Part shown: positions 28,569-37,132 of the stretch, piece after piece | Layout: each line of letters starts with the position of its first letter | How positions within the stretch are numbered: the first letter of the stretch is position 1 | NCBI RefSeq assembly: GCF_016925675.1 | Contig: NZ_CP070506.1 | Coordinates: 4,958,501 to 5,022,500 of the forward strand | Direction of reading: 5' to 3' | Origin: Pseudomonas hygromyciniae | GTDB taxonomy: Bacteria; Pseudomonadota; Gammaproteobacteria; Pseudomonadales; Pseudomonadaceae | Length of the DNA: 64,000 bases | The notes under the pieces: generated by a model | What the model was told of the DNA's origin: nothing | The model's database searches: none | What the model saw: only the letters and a program-made list of their open reading frames with translations | Translations under genes and position numbers: made by a program

Positions 28569-29924
28569 TCAGTCCTCGATTGGGGTCAACGCCACGCGCA
28601 CAGCTTCGATGGCGGCATCCCGCGCAGCACTGTCGGCGAAGGCCGGGCTGTCGGCGATACAGGCGCCTTCAAGCCACACACTGAAGCCCAGGGCCTCACT
28701 GCGCACATCCAGCGCCTGGCCGGACTGCAACTGCTTGGTGGCTGCACCCGCCGCCTTGCCGTCGGCAAAGTTGCGCGACAACAACAGTTGCTCGCCGTCA
28801 GCCGCCAGCAGGCGGAAGCGGAAGCTACCGTCGTCTTCACGGAAGCTGACAAAACGCGCAGCCTTCACCGCCTTCTTCTTGGTGCTGACCGCCTCGCTGA
28901 CCGGGTTGACGAACGAACGCAGGCCCACCGCTTCACGCAGCTCTTGCAGGAATGGACCGGCAACGGCCCGGGCCTTCTTGGCACCGATCAGCAGCAGGTC
29001 TTCCATATCCGAAGGGCGCGACATCAATTGATGGTAACGCTCGCGCGCCTCGCCCAACTGGCCGTCCAGCAGTTGGAACAGACGGTTCTTCGCCTCGCCC
29101 CAACCCAAGCCGTCGAGCAGTTCGCTGCGCAGTTGCTGTTCCTGCTCAGGGGTGGCGAACGCCTGGTACAGGGTGAACAGGTGAGAGTTATCTGGATCCT
29201 TGGCTTCGCCCGGCGCGCGGGAGTCGGTGACGATCCGCGAGATCGCGTCTTTCATGTCCTTGGCGCTGGTGAACAACGGGATGGTGTTGTCGTAGCTTTT
29301 CGACATCTTGCGCCCATCCAGGCCCGGCAAGGTGGCGACGCTTTCTTCGATCAACGCCTCGGGCATGGTGAAGAACTCTTTGCCCTTGCCGAACAGATGG
29401 TTGAAGCGCTGGCCGATATCACGGGCCATTTCCACGTGCTGGATCTGATCGCGGCCGACCGGCACCTTGTGTGCGTTGAACATCAGAATGTCCGCCGCCA
29501 TCAGCACCGGGTAGCTGTACAGGCCCATGCTGATCCCGGCATCCGGGTCTTCGCCGTTCTCCAGGTTTTTGTCCACCGAGGCCTTGTAGGCGTGGGCACG
29601 GTTGAGCAGGCCCTTGGCTGCAACGCAGGTCAGCAGCCAGGTCAGCTCGGGAATTTCCGGGATATCGGACTGACGATAGAACGTCACCCGGTTCACATCC
29701 AGGCCACCGGCCAGCCAGGTCGCGGCGATTTCCATACGCGAGCGCTGGATGCGCTGCGGGTCATCGCATTTGATCAGGGCGTGGTAATCGGCCAGGAAGT
29801 AGAACGAATCGGCATTGGCATCCTGGCTGGCGAGGATCGCCGGGCGGATGGCACCCGCGTAGTTGCCCAGATGCGGGGTGCCGGTGGTGGTGATGCCGGT
29901 GAGGATACGGGTACGCGTCGTCAT
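28569..29924 (-). CDS. trpS: Tryptophanyl-tRNA synthetase, long form
   Basis: Class Ic synthetase. The HIGH-like motif is in GTPHLGNYAG (about residue 13) and the KMSKS motif in GRKMSKSYDN. The 451 residues exceed the ~335 of E. coli TrpS by a C-terminal extension of about 115 residues (from about 335), rich in Lys/Ala and ending AVRVALTPIED. I recall such extensions from Pseudomonas enzymes; the role is unclear. It is followed by a terminator and precedes zapE. Confidence 0.95.
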   Translation of the reverse strand: MTTRTRILTGITTTGTPHLGNYAGAIRPAILASQDANADSFYFLADYHALIKCDDPQRIQRSRMEIAATWLAGGLDVNRVTFYRQSDIPEIPELTWLLTCVAAKGLLNRAHAYKASVDKNLENGEDPDAGISMGLYSYPVLMAADILMFNAHKVPVGRDQIQHVEMARDIGQRFNHLFGKGKEFFTMPEALIEESVATLPGLDGRKMSKSYDNTIPLFTSAKDMKDAISRIVTDSRAPGEAKDPDNSHLFTLYQAFATPEQEQQLRSELLDGLGWGEAKNRLFQLLDGQLGEARERYHQLMSRPSDMEDLLLIGAKKARAVAGPFLQELREAVGLRSFVNPVSEAVSTKKKAVKAARFVSFREDDGSFRFRLLAADGEQLLLSRNFADGKAAGAATKQLQSGQALDVRSEALGFSVWLEGACIADSPAFADSAARDAAIEAVRVALTPIED

Positions 29925-29948
29925 GGGTAATCGCTTATCAGACTGCTA

Positions 29949-30578
29949 TCAATTCGAAAGGCGCGGCAGCACCAGATCCTTGAGATCGGTGAGCTTGCCA
30001 TGAAAAAAGTGCCCGCATTCTGCCACTTTCAGCAGCTCATGGGGGCGTTTGAGGGCTGCGGACCAGTCGTAGACCCGTTGCGGCTCGACCACTTCGTCGG
30101 TTTCCGGCTGGATCACGGTCAACGGGCAGTCCTGTGGCAGCACGTCCTCATCACGCAAACGCATGACGGCCGCAGCCACCATAAACAGATGCGCGAGTTT
30201 TTCGCCCTTGGCCTCCAGGCGCCCGCCAAGGCTTGCGGCAACAAATCCACCGAACGAGAAACCCAGCAAGGTGATGGGCAGGCTCGGGTGTTTTTCACGC
30301 AGCCAAGTGATGGCGGCTTCGGCATCGTCCACTTCACCGCTGGCCATATCATGGCTACCAGCGCTGGCACCCACGCCACGGTAATTGAAACGCAAAGTAA
30401 TCAAACCGGCATCGCGGGCGGTGCGTTGCAGGGTCGATACCACTTTATTGAGCATGGTCCCGCCCTGCACCGGATTAGGGTGACAGATCAGCGCCAGGCC
30501 ACGTGGCTCGGGGTGATCCAGATACAGGGCTTCCAATTGGCCTACCGGGCCATCGATCAAAACAGGGGTTTCACGCAT
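29949..30578 (-). CDS. Alpha/beta hydrolase (dienelactone hydrolase/S33-like)
   Basis: A 209-residue single-domain hydrolase. Features are the oxyanion segment CHPNPVQGGTM, nucleophile elbow GFSFGG (Ser near residue 110), acid in QPETDEVVEP, and catalytic His in ECGHFFHGKL. It resembles the widespread short hydrolases of unknown substrate next to trpS/zapG in pseudomonads. The ATG at 30578 has a poor ribosome site; TTG at 30584 lies 8 nt after GGAG and may be the true start. Confidence 0.87.
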   Translation of the reverse strand: MRETPVLIDGPVGQLEALYLDHPEPRGLALICHPNPVQGGTMLNKVVSTLQRTARDAGLITLRFNYRGVGASAGSHDMASGEVDDAEAAITWLREKHPSLPITLLGFSFGGFVAASLGGRLEAKGEKLAHLFMVAAAVMRLRDEDVLPQDCPLTVIQPETDEVVEPQRVYDWSAALKRPHELLKVAECGHFFHGKLTDLKDLVLPRLSN

Positions 30579-30724
30579 GAGCAAGGAATGAACTCCGTGA
30601 CCTCTCAAAGGGTCGACTCGTCTAGCTAAAGTCTGTGCATGGCATCATTGCGAGCTTAATCGCGGTATACAGCGCAGGTCCGAGCCGTTAACGTAAAGCA
30701 AAGCCGTTTATAGAGGAAGGACTC

Positions 30725-31162
30725 GTGGAACACTCGCTCTTAGTTTGGTTGTTGCCGACTCTTGCCCTGGTTGCCGGTGTCGCCATTGGATTCCTGGTTG
30801 CTCGCCTGCTGCCGAATGCCGCGCCTAACCGCACGCAGCGTCAGTTGGATGACATTCAGGAACGTTTTGACAGTTATCAGAACGAGGTTGTTACCCACTT
30901 CAACAGCACCGCGACCCTGGTCAAGAAGCTCACCCAGAGCTACCAGGAAGTACAGGATCACATCGCCGATGGCGCCAACCGCCTGGCCCTGGACGACATC
31001 ACTCGTCAGCGCCTGCTGGCCGCGCTGCATTCCGATGCCACGCAAGCCCCACGGGAACGCCTGACCCCGCCACGGGAAAATCAGGAGCCACCACGGGACT
31101 ACGCGCCAAAAACGCCGAACGCCCCCGGCATGCTGGATGAGCATTACGGCTTGAAGAAGTAA
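30725..31162 (+). CDS. zapG: ZapG/YhcB family inner-membrane protein
   Basis: Single-span protein (formerly DUF1043) that links division and envelope synthesis. The 145 residues start with a helix (LLPTLALVAGVAIGFLVARL) followed by the conserved coiled-coil NRTQRQLDDIQERFDSYQNE and TATLVKKLTQSYQEV, then a Pro-rich tail ending LDEHYGLKK. The start is GTG at 30725 behind AGGAAGGA. A strong terminator follows directly. Confidence 0.92.
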   Translation: MEHSLLVWLLPTLALVAGVAIGFLVARLLPNAAPNRTQRQLDDIQERFDSYQNEVVTHFNSTATLVKKLTQSYQEVQDHIADGANRLALDDITRQRLLAALHSDATQAPRERLTPPRENQEPPRDYAPKTPNAPGMLDEHYGLKK

Positions 31163-31181
31163 TAAGGTTTCAAGCGATAAA

Positions 31182-31213
31182 AAGCCCGCCACCGATCACT
31201 CGGTGGCGGGCTT
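31182..31213 (+). terminator. Terminator of zapG
   Basis: Perfect 14-bp stem AAGCCCGCCACCGA/TCGGTGGCGGGCTT, 4-nt loop, then TTTTATTTTC. A strong intrinsic terminator. Confidence 0.92.
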
Positions 31214-31575
31214 TTTTATTTTCTCAAGGCTGGCACGCTGTCCGACGTTGACGATGCTCAAGCCCAGCAGTTCAGCAATCAGCGCTGGTACAACGTCGCC
31301 CATCCTCTTCGTCCATGCCCGAGGAATACTCAGCGTCCTTCATTGCTCAGGTTTAGGGCTCCGTGCAGCCTGAGGAAAACTGTTCAGTCGCCGTTCAGCG
31401 CCAGACTGAGCGCCTTGCAATCTGCACTGCGAACCTGATGGAGAAAGACCTGCAAAACTTCTGACAAGGGAAATGTATTCTCCATAGCTATTCCTGGAAC
31501 TCTTCCTACGTACGCGACCACACAACGGACGAAACTAAGCCCTACTCCTCCGACACGCGCTACGAGTTCCCTTTT
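31214..31575. other. Gene-free leader region of the first toxin-like gene
   Basis: Only short, unconvincing open frames. The one supported element is the hrp box at 31496-31524. The frame that continues into the toxin start is open from 31465 but has no ATG, GTG or TTG before 31576. Confidence 0.5.
31496..31524 (+). promoter_or_regulatory. hrp box (HrpL-type ECF promoter)
   Basis: GGAACT (31496-31501), a 16-nt spacer, then CCACACA (31518-31524). This fits the HrpL consensus GGAACC-N15/16-CCACNNA with one change (final C to T), and the spacing and the terminal A are exact. It lies 52 bp before the ATG at 31576, as in known HrpL-controlled effector genes. The match is direct; whether the strain has HrpL cannot be seen here. 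Confidence 0.6.
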
Positions 31576-31755
31576 ATGCAAATCAAGACCGCCTCAGCCA
31601 CTCCCTGGAATCACTCAGCCAACGATCAACCAACTGCATCGAATACGGGCAATCGCAACAAACGTTCAATTGATTCCAGCGCGCAGGCGGATCAGCAATT
31701 AGTGCAGGAAGTCAGGCCCCCCCCCCAACACAAGGTGGAGGTTACACTGAGGTGA
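31576..31755 (+). CDS. N-terminal segment of the toxin-like protein, out of frame with the rest
   Basis: The 59-residue open frame starts MQIKTASATPWNHSAND and ends at a TGA that overlaps the GTG at 31752 by two bases. It is rich in Ser, Thr, Asn and Pro, has Ile at position 3 and no acidic residue in the first 12, the pattern of type III secretion signals. It also resembles the start of the second toxin-like protein (MNINPASALPHSTTAN). Reading one extra C in the tract at 31717-31726 would fuse it directly to the 31752 frame (...RPPPPTQGGGYTEVSVDP...). I therefore regard it as the true start of that gene, disrupted in this sequence. The alternative is a small coupled leader ORF. Confidence 0.55.
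   Translation: MQIKTASATPWNHSANDQPTASNTGNRNKRSIDSSAQADQQLVQEVRPPPQHKVEVTLR
31717..31726 (+). repeat. Run of ten cytosines within the toxin-like gene
   Basis: A (C)10 homopolymer sits exactly where the N-terminal frame and the main frame separate. With 11 or 8 Cs the two frames join; with 10, as here, translation ends at 31755. Such tracts slip during replication and are a classical phase-variation switch. An assembly miscount of the run is the main alternative. Confidence 0.6.
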
Positions 31756-34079
31756 GCGTTGACCCCACCCCTGGCAAAGATGTCGAGAATAGTCAAAAAG
31801 TACCACCCCCCATTGATGTGGGTCTCAACATAAATGTTGACCCCGTTGCAAAGCATATTTCCAGTGCATTTAAAACTGTCGAACAAGAAGCATCTGATTT
31901 TCTCAAAGAAAAATTTGCAGAGTTGAAAAAGAAAGACCCCGCTAACAAGGAGAAATGGGATATTGATCCCGACAATACCTACCTAGTGACCTACGACTAT
32001 AACAGTGTGGGGGAAGAGCCTTACCCGGCAAAGGGTATCCAGCGTATTTCACTGACGCAAGCGTTGATCAAAAATGCGCAAGATACTCCCACTGGGAAGG
32101 GATACAAGATCCCATTCTTCGCTGGCGGTCCTAATGTAAAAATCCAGAACAGTTTACCCATGAACAACCCAGGTATCTTTGACTTCTCAACCCGGTTTTC
32201 CCCTTATCGAAAAGACGCGGATGTTACCCATACTTATCAAGGAATTTATGTAGAATCGTCCGACGCTCCCTCACAGACATATAACTCTACCAACCAGAGT
32301 TCAATTACCCCGAAAGAGTTCAAAAACCTTGTTTGGCAGGCTGACTTTAAACAGCCTTATACTAACTTTCTGGATGAGTTCTGGAGCACCCACATAGAAA
32401 AATACCCGGTGCTGGCCAAAGCGTCATTCGTCAAGTCAGCCATGACTCAACATCAAGAAGGCAGCTTGACTACTGATGGTCGAGAACTGATCATGCGAGC
32501 CGCCGGATTATCAGGCAACCAGGAATCATGGCCTGACATTACTTATGATGACTTACAAAAAAATCCCCCCAAGGACCCCAACATTGAAGTCGGGTTGCTC
32601 AAGCTCGGAGAATATCAATCGACCGACCTCATATACATTACTGACAATAAGGTAACGTTTGACAACGACGGGAAGAGGATTCCTCCCCTCACCCTTCTTT
32701 ATATACCCGGAAACTCCTCACCCATTCACAGTTTCAATAGCCAGGCAGAGATGAAGAAGTGGCTCGCCGAACAAATGGCTGATCCTGCCAAGCGCGATGC
32801 CCTGGCCTCACACTTTAAGCTTGAAGACAAGCCCAACGGCTGGGAGCGAGCCGGGTTAGACGAAACACTGATCGGCCTCGGTACCTGGCCTGAAACACGT
32901 GAAACCCCGGGAGGAATACTTTCCTATGACCATCGGGCCTTTAGCGGTAAATGGGATCCTGAAAAATTCATCACCACAGAACCTAACAACCTACCGTTCC
33001 AAGAAGTCACAAAACGCCAGAAAGATCGCTCTTATGCAGATGCGGCTGTCAAAATAACCAGTGACAGAGACGAGACCAAGAAGAACATCATTGATGGCCT
33101 GACAAAGACTTCGAAAGTTGCTCTATTTTTAACTCCACTGGCTTTCGTGGTACCTGAAGTCGCATTGGCCCTGGACACTTTTTATCTCGCCAGTGGCGGC
33201 GTAACTGCCAGCATCGGAGTTGATGACAACCTACATAACAAGGCCAAAGGTACTGATCGAATTGTATTCGGCCTGTTCAACGCAGCGACAGTGGCGATAC
33301 CCAGAGTCATAGGTAAAGCCCGGGAGCAGTCTATCGGTGAATTCAAAGCCCCAGAAGACACTGCATCGCCCCCGGACCAAGAACCACCCCAACCTCCAGA
33401 GAACCCTGACAATGGGGTGATTGGTACGGACATAGCGAGCGAAACAGGTCCGATTACTGTCGTTCAAATGGGTGGCCCGATGAATGAGCTAAAATATGTC
33501 TCCAACGAAGTCCATACCTATGTAGACACCTACAAATCCGGAAAGCGACTTAACATTGTTGCCCATGGTTCCAAACCAAGTTGGGCTGATAAGTTCTTAG
33601 GCAATGGATCGCAGGTTGTCATCGATGGAAAAGGCTACACGCCTCAAAAATTAGTCGCCCTATTGAAAGACAAAGGCATAGACCCGGAAAGATATGACTC
33701 TGTGCGTCTTATAATGTGTCACTCTGCGGAGGGGCGAGGCAATTCGTTTGCGGCAAAGTTTCAAAAAGAGATCAATAAGCCGGTAAAAGCTTACGATGGG
33801 ACGGTGACCCTCAGTTTCGGTTCAACAGCCATGAAAAAAATTCGAGATCAGGTCGTGACTCAAATTATGCAGTCAGATCCAACAATCTCTCTTGAAAATG
33901 CAGAAAACCTGGCTGAAATCAAACTGCAAGATGCTTTGAACGGCTATGCAATTCCAGAACTCAAAAAAGCCAATGGTCAGTTGGTCCAAATCAATACTGC
34001 GCCTGCAGAGGATCCGCCGAAATATGAGATTGTTAGAATTGTATACAAGCCGATTCACTTCCCAAGGACCGGTTCATGA
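31752..34079 (+). CDS. Dermonecrotic-toxin-domain protein with a C-terminal HG/C protease-like domain
   Basis: The 775-residue main frame has a region typical of the large Pseudomonas proteins annotated with a dermonecrotic toxin (DUF6543) domain: VLAKASFVKSAMTQHQEGSL, ELIMRAAGL, LLYIPGNSSPIHSFNSQAEM (about 190-375). Next comes a hydrophobic stretch (KVALFLTPLAFVVPEVALAL, about 455-490) and a Pro-rich linker (QEPPQPPENP). The C-terminal domain has RLNIVAHGSKP (His605-Gly) and SVRLIMCHSAEG (Cys656), the spacing and context of clan CD cysteine proteases such as the MARTX C80 domain. GTG 31752 has GGAGG 10 nt upstream, but the true start is probably ATG 31576 (see the C-tract). AT-richer than its neighbours, so likely acquired. 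Toxin nature is inferred from domains; delivery by type III secretion is inferred from the hrp box. Confidence 0.65.
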   Translation: MSVDPTPGKDVENSQKVPPPIDVGLNINVDPVAKHISSAFKTVEQEASDFLKEKFAELKKKDPANKEKWDIDPDNTYLVTYDYNSVGEEPYPAKGIQRISLTQALIKNAQDTPTGKGYKIPFFAGGPNVKIQNSLPMNNPGIFDFSTRFSPYRKDADVTHTYQGIYVESSDAPSQTYNSTNQSSITPKEFKNLVWQADFKQPYTNFLDEFWSTHIEKYPVLAKASFVKSAMTQHQEGSLTTDGRELIMRAAGLSGNQESWPDITYDDLQKNPPKDPNIEVGLLKLGEYQSTDLIYITDNKVTFDNDGKRIPPLTLLYIPGNSSPIHSFNSQAEMKKWLAEQMADPAKRDALASHFKLEDKPNGWERAGLDETLIGLGTWPETRETPGGILSYDHRAFSGKWDPEKFITTEPNNLPFQEVTKRQKDRSYADAAVKITSDRDETKKNIIDGLTKTSKVALFLTPLAFVVPEVALALDTFYLASGGVTASIGVDDNLHNKAKGTDRIVFGLFNAATVAIPRVIGKAREQSIGEFKAPEDTASPPDQEPPQPPENPDNGVIGTDIASETGPITVVQMGGPMNELKYVSNEVHTYVDTYKSGKRLNIVAHGSKPSWADKFLGNGSQVVIDGKGYTPQKLVALLKDKGIDPERYDSVRLIMCHSAEGRGNSFAAKFQKEINKPVKAYDGTVTLSFGSTAMKKIRDQVVTQIMQSDPTISLENAENLAEIKLQDALNGYAIPELKKANGQLVQINTAPAEDPPKYEIVRIVYKPIHFPRTGS

Positions 34080-34334
34080 GCCTTATTTCGCAATGTTCTG
34101 AAAGTAGCATACAAGCATGACGTAATATTTTGACGGCGGAAAAAAGCCCGGAAAGTTTTCAGCCGTCAATAAATACACTCAGCCCAGAACAGCGTGCAGC
34201 GAACATAAATGATCAAAGCTCAAGCCATCTGCGTTGCGGCGGCTGCCAGACGTGATCAGCCGCCCCACCTTACTTCAAATGACCCACGCACCCCGTCATT
34301 GAGACGCGCAGTACCCAGCGCTCTGATTCGCCCT

Positions 34335-34895
34335 TCAGCGCCGAACCGGGCGCTTTTGCAGTTTGCGCTGCAGTGTCCTGCGGTGCATGCCAAGAGCACG
34401 GGCGGTGGCCGAGATATTACCTTCATGCTCGGTCAACACACGCTGGATGTGCTCCCACTGCAGACGGTCCACCGACATCGGGTTTTCCGGCACCAGGGTG
34501 TCGAGGTCGGCATGCTCGGAGAGCAGCGCAGCCAGCACATCATCGGCATCGGCCGGCTTGCACAGGTAATTGCAGGCACCGCGCTTGATCGCCTCGACGG
34601 CGGTGGCAATGCTGGAATACCCGGTAAGGATTAGCACGCGCATTTCCGGGTCCAGTTCCAGCAATTTGGGCAACAGCACCAGGCCCGAATCACCATCCAT
34701 TTTCAGGTCCAGTGCCGCATAGTCCGGCAGGTCGGCCTGGGCGATAGTCAGGCCTTCTTCGGCGGAGCCTGCGGTGCTGACGCGAAACCCACGACGGCTC
34801 ATGGCTCGCGCCATCACGCGGGTAAAGGTGGCATCGTCATCTACCAGCAACAGGTGCGGCAGTTCTTCGCCTTCGACTTGGATCTCGTCACTCAT
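34335..34895 (-). CDS. roxR: Redox response regulator RoxR (RegA/PrrA/ActR family)
   Basis: A 186-residue regulator with a receiver domain (LLLVDDDATFTRVMARAM; phospho-Asp in ALDLKMDGDSG; Lys in LCKPAD) and a C-terminal Fis-type helix-turn-helix (GNISATARALGMHRRTLQRKL). RegA-family members control respiration, including cyanide-insensitive oxidase in P. aeruginosa. The ATG at 34895 gives the family start MSDEIQVEGEELPHLLLVDD and overlaps the roxS end by 8 bases, so the pair is translated together. Confidence 0.92.
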   Translation of the reverse strand: MSDEIQVEGEELPHLLLVDDDATFTRVMARAMSRRGFRVSTAGSAEEGLTIAQADLPDYAALDLKMDGDSGLVLLPKLLELDPEMRVLILTGYSSIATAVEAIKRGACNYLCKPADADDVLAALLSEHADLDTLVPENPMSVDRLQWEHIQRVLTEHEGNISATARALGMHRRTLQRKLQKRPVRR

Positions 34896-36150
34896 CGATG
34901 TCTCCTCGTGCAGCACGGGGCAGGCGCAGCTCGGTGAGCGTGCCGCCTTCCTCATGGGGGTAAAGTTTCACCGAGCCGCCAGCGCGGGTCACGCTGGCCT
35001 TGCTCAAGAACAGGCCCAGGCCGAAGCCTTTGCCCTTGGTGGTAAAAAATGGCTTGCCGATCTGTTCGGCAATGGCCAGCGGCACACCGGCGCCGTGGTC
35101 GCGAATGCTGATGGTGAGGTTTTCCGCATCCCAGTCCAGCTGCACTTCCAGGCCTTCCGGGCAGGCGTCGGCTGCATTGTTCAACAGGTTCAGCAACGCC
35201 TGGGTCAGATCCGGCGGTGGCGCCATGCGAGGCACTGCGCCCTGCCCCAGCAGATGGAAACGGTAACTGGCTTCGGGACGCATCAGGTGCCAGCGGTTCA
35301 GCGCTTCGTCCAACCACTGGGTGACGTCTTGCATATCCACCGCCAAGCGCCGGTTGGCTTCGGCGGCGCGCACCAGTTGCTGCAAGGTTTGCTTGCACTG
35401 CTTGACCTGTTCCTGCAGCACGCCGAGGTCGTCTTGCAGCGCCGGGTCGTGATGGTCCTGGCGCATTTCCTTGATCAGCACGCTCATGGTTGCCAGCGGC
35501 GTACCCAGCTCATGGGCCGCGCCGGCGGCCTGGGTCGCCACTGCCAGCAGTTGCTGGTCGCGCAGGCCCTCTTCGCGGCGGATAGCGCGCAGTTCTTCCT
35601 GGCGCCGCAGCTCTTCAGCCATGCGCGCAGCAAAAAAGGTGATCACCGCCGCCGACAGCGCAAAGCTCAGCCACATGCCGTAGATTTGCAGGTTTTCCCG
35701 GGCGATCGGGAACGTTTCCAGGGGATAGAACTGCGCCAGCAACAAGGTATACAGCGCCAAGGCAATACCCGACAGGATCACCGAATAGCGCCACGGCAAT
35801 GTCACCGCGGCGATGGTCAGCGGCACCAGGTAATAGGAGACGAAGGGGTTGGTGGAGCCGCCGGAGAAATACAGCAACACACTATGGATAAACAGGTCAC
35901 AGGCCAGTTGCAGGGCATACTCCAGCTCCGTCACCGGCCACGTGGTGCGCAGGCGGATGGCCGTGAACACACACAACACCGTGGAAAAAGCCAAAGTCAC
36001 CCACAGTTGCAGCCAGGGCAACGGCAGCAGCTCAAACCAATAGGCGAGCCCGACGGAGCCGGCCTGTGCGGCCAGTACCAGGGTGCGGATAAACGTCAGG
36101 CGCCAGAGGTTCTGGCGAGTGGCGGAAGTCAGTTGTACGGGGGCGAGCAT
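34888..36150 (-). CDS. roxS: Redox sensor histidine kinase RoxS (RegB/PrrB family)
   Basis: Inner-membrane kinase that reads the quinone pool and redox state. The 420 residues contain six N-terminal helices with the quinone-site motif GGSTNPFVSYY between helices 3 and 4, the H-box AAGAAHELGTPLATMSV and a conserved redox Cys (QVKQCKQTL). The ATPase lobes are LNLLNNAADACP, DHGAGVP and GKGFGLGLFLSKA. It is first in roxSR. The pair lies between the two toxin-like genes and is core-genome in character. Confidence 0.94.
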   Translation of the reverse strand: MLAPVQLTSATRQNLWRLTFIRTLVLAAQAGSVGLAYWFELLPLPWLQLWVTLAFSTVLCVFTAIRLRTTWPVTELEYALQLACDLFIHSVLLYFSGGSTNPFVSYYLVPLTIAAVTLPWRYSVILSGIALALYTLLLAQFYPLETFPIARENLQIYGMWLSFALSAAVITFFAARMAEELRRQEELRAIRREEGLRDQQLLAVATQAAGAAHELGTPLATMSVLIKEMRQDHHDPALQDDLGVLQEQVKQCKQTLQQLVRAAEANRRLAVDMQDVTQWLDEALNRWHLMRPEASYRFHLLGQGAVPRMAPPPDLTQALLNLLNNAADACPEGLEVQLDWDAENLTISIRDHGAGVPLAIAEQIGKPFFTTKGKGFGLGLFLSKASVTRAGGSVKLYPHEEGGTLTELRLPRAARGDIDE

Positions 36151-36376
36151 GAGCTCTCCTGATGAGCGCTCCAGGCGGATCGCAGCAAGTATAAACGAAG
36201 CGACGGTACAGGCAGCGCGTGTGTGGCCCTTTGACGCAGGTCATGGCTTTATGACGGCTCGAGGCGAACTTGACCGCTCGTCGGCATCGTACCCAGATGT
36301 AGAGAATTTGTAACCCGACGAACCCGACTCCCCCGTCTACAGTCTTACCGAACACGATCACACTCAAGGAGCTTCC

Positions 36377-37087
36377 ATGTCACGTTTCACTCGCAGTGCC
36401 ACCGTTATCGCCCTCAGTGTTGGCAGCCTCGCCAGCCTGCCCGTACTGGCTGCCGATCAACTGCACTACAACCAGATCTCCCTACGTGCCGAAGTCAGCC
36501 AGGAAGTGGCCCGTGACCAGATGATCGTTACGTTGTACACCGAGTCCCAGAACAGCGACCCGGGCAAGCTGGCCGCCGAAATCACCACCACCATGAACAA
36601 GGCGCTGGCCCAGGCCCGCGAAGTCAAGAGCGTGACCCTGCGCCAGGGCAGCCGTAACAGCTACCCGATCTACGACAACAAGAACCAGAAGATCACCGGC
36701 TGGCGTGAACGCGCTGAGCTGCGCATGGAAAGCTCGGACTTCGCTGCGCTGTCCAAACTCACCGGCGAGATGCTGACCAACCTGAAAATGGACAGTATGG
36801 ACTTCGCCATCGCCAACCCAACCCGCAAGGCCAGCGAAGATGCACTGCTCAAGGAAGCGGTCAGCGCGTTCAAGGCCCGTGCACAACTGGCCACTGACGC
36901 GCTGGGCGGCAAGGGCTACAAGATCGTCAACCTGAACTTCAATACCAATGGCTATCCACAGCCCTACGCCCGTGGCGGCATGATGATGAAGGCTGCGGCG
37001 ATGGATTCGGCGCCCACACCTGAAGTCGAGGCTGGCACCAGCCAGGTCAGCATGAGTGCGGACGGGGTGATCGAAGTCTTGCAGTAA
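36377..37087 (+). CDS. SIMPL-domain periplasmic protein (YggE-like)
   Basis: A 236-residue exported protein of the DUF541/SIMPL family, whose E. coli member YggE lowers oxidative stress. It has a signal peptide (MSRFTRSATVIALSVGSLASLPVLAA) and the family segments ISLRAEVSQEVARDQMIVTL and KITGWRERAELRMESSDFAAL. AAGGAG precedes the ATG. It stands alone with its own terminator, divergent from roxS. Confidence 0.88.
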   Translation: MSRFTRSATVIALSVGSLASLPVLAADQLHYNQISLRAEVSQEVARDQMIVTLYTESQNSDPGKLAAEITTTMNKALAQAREVKSVTLRQGSRNSYPIYDNKNQKITGWRERAELRMESSDFAALSKLTGEMLTNLKMDSMDFAIANPTRKASEDALLKEAVSAFKARAQLATDALGGKGYKIVNLNFNTNGYPQPYARGGMMMKAAAMDSAPTPEVEAGTSQVSMSADGVIEVLQ

Positions 37088-37105
37088 CCGCTTCAACCTA
37101 TAAAG

Positions 37106-37132
37106 ACGGCACAGCCTAATCGCTTGTGCCGT
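37106..37132 (+). terminator. Terminator of the SIMPL gene
   Basis: Stem ACGGCACA/TGTGCCGT with an 11-nt loop and eight Ts after it. Confidence 0.9.

Noticed and set aside
31340..31581. Short minus-strand open frames in the leader of the first toxin-like gene
   Set aside because: They are 61-65 codons long, lack ribosome sites and have no recognisable sequence; they overlap the hrp box.
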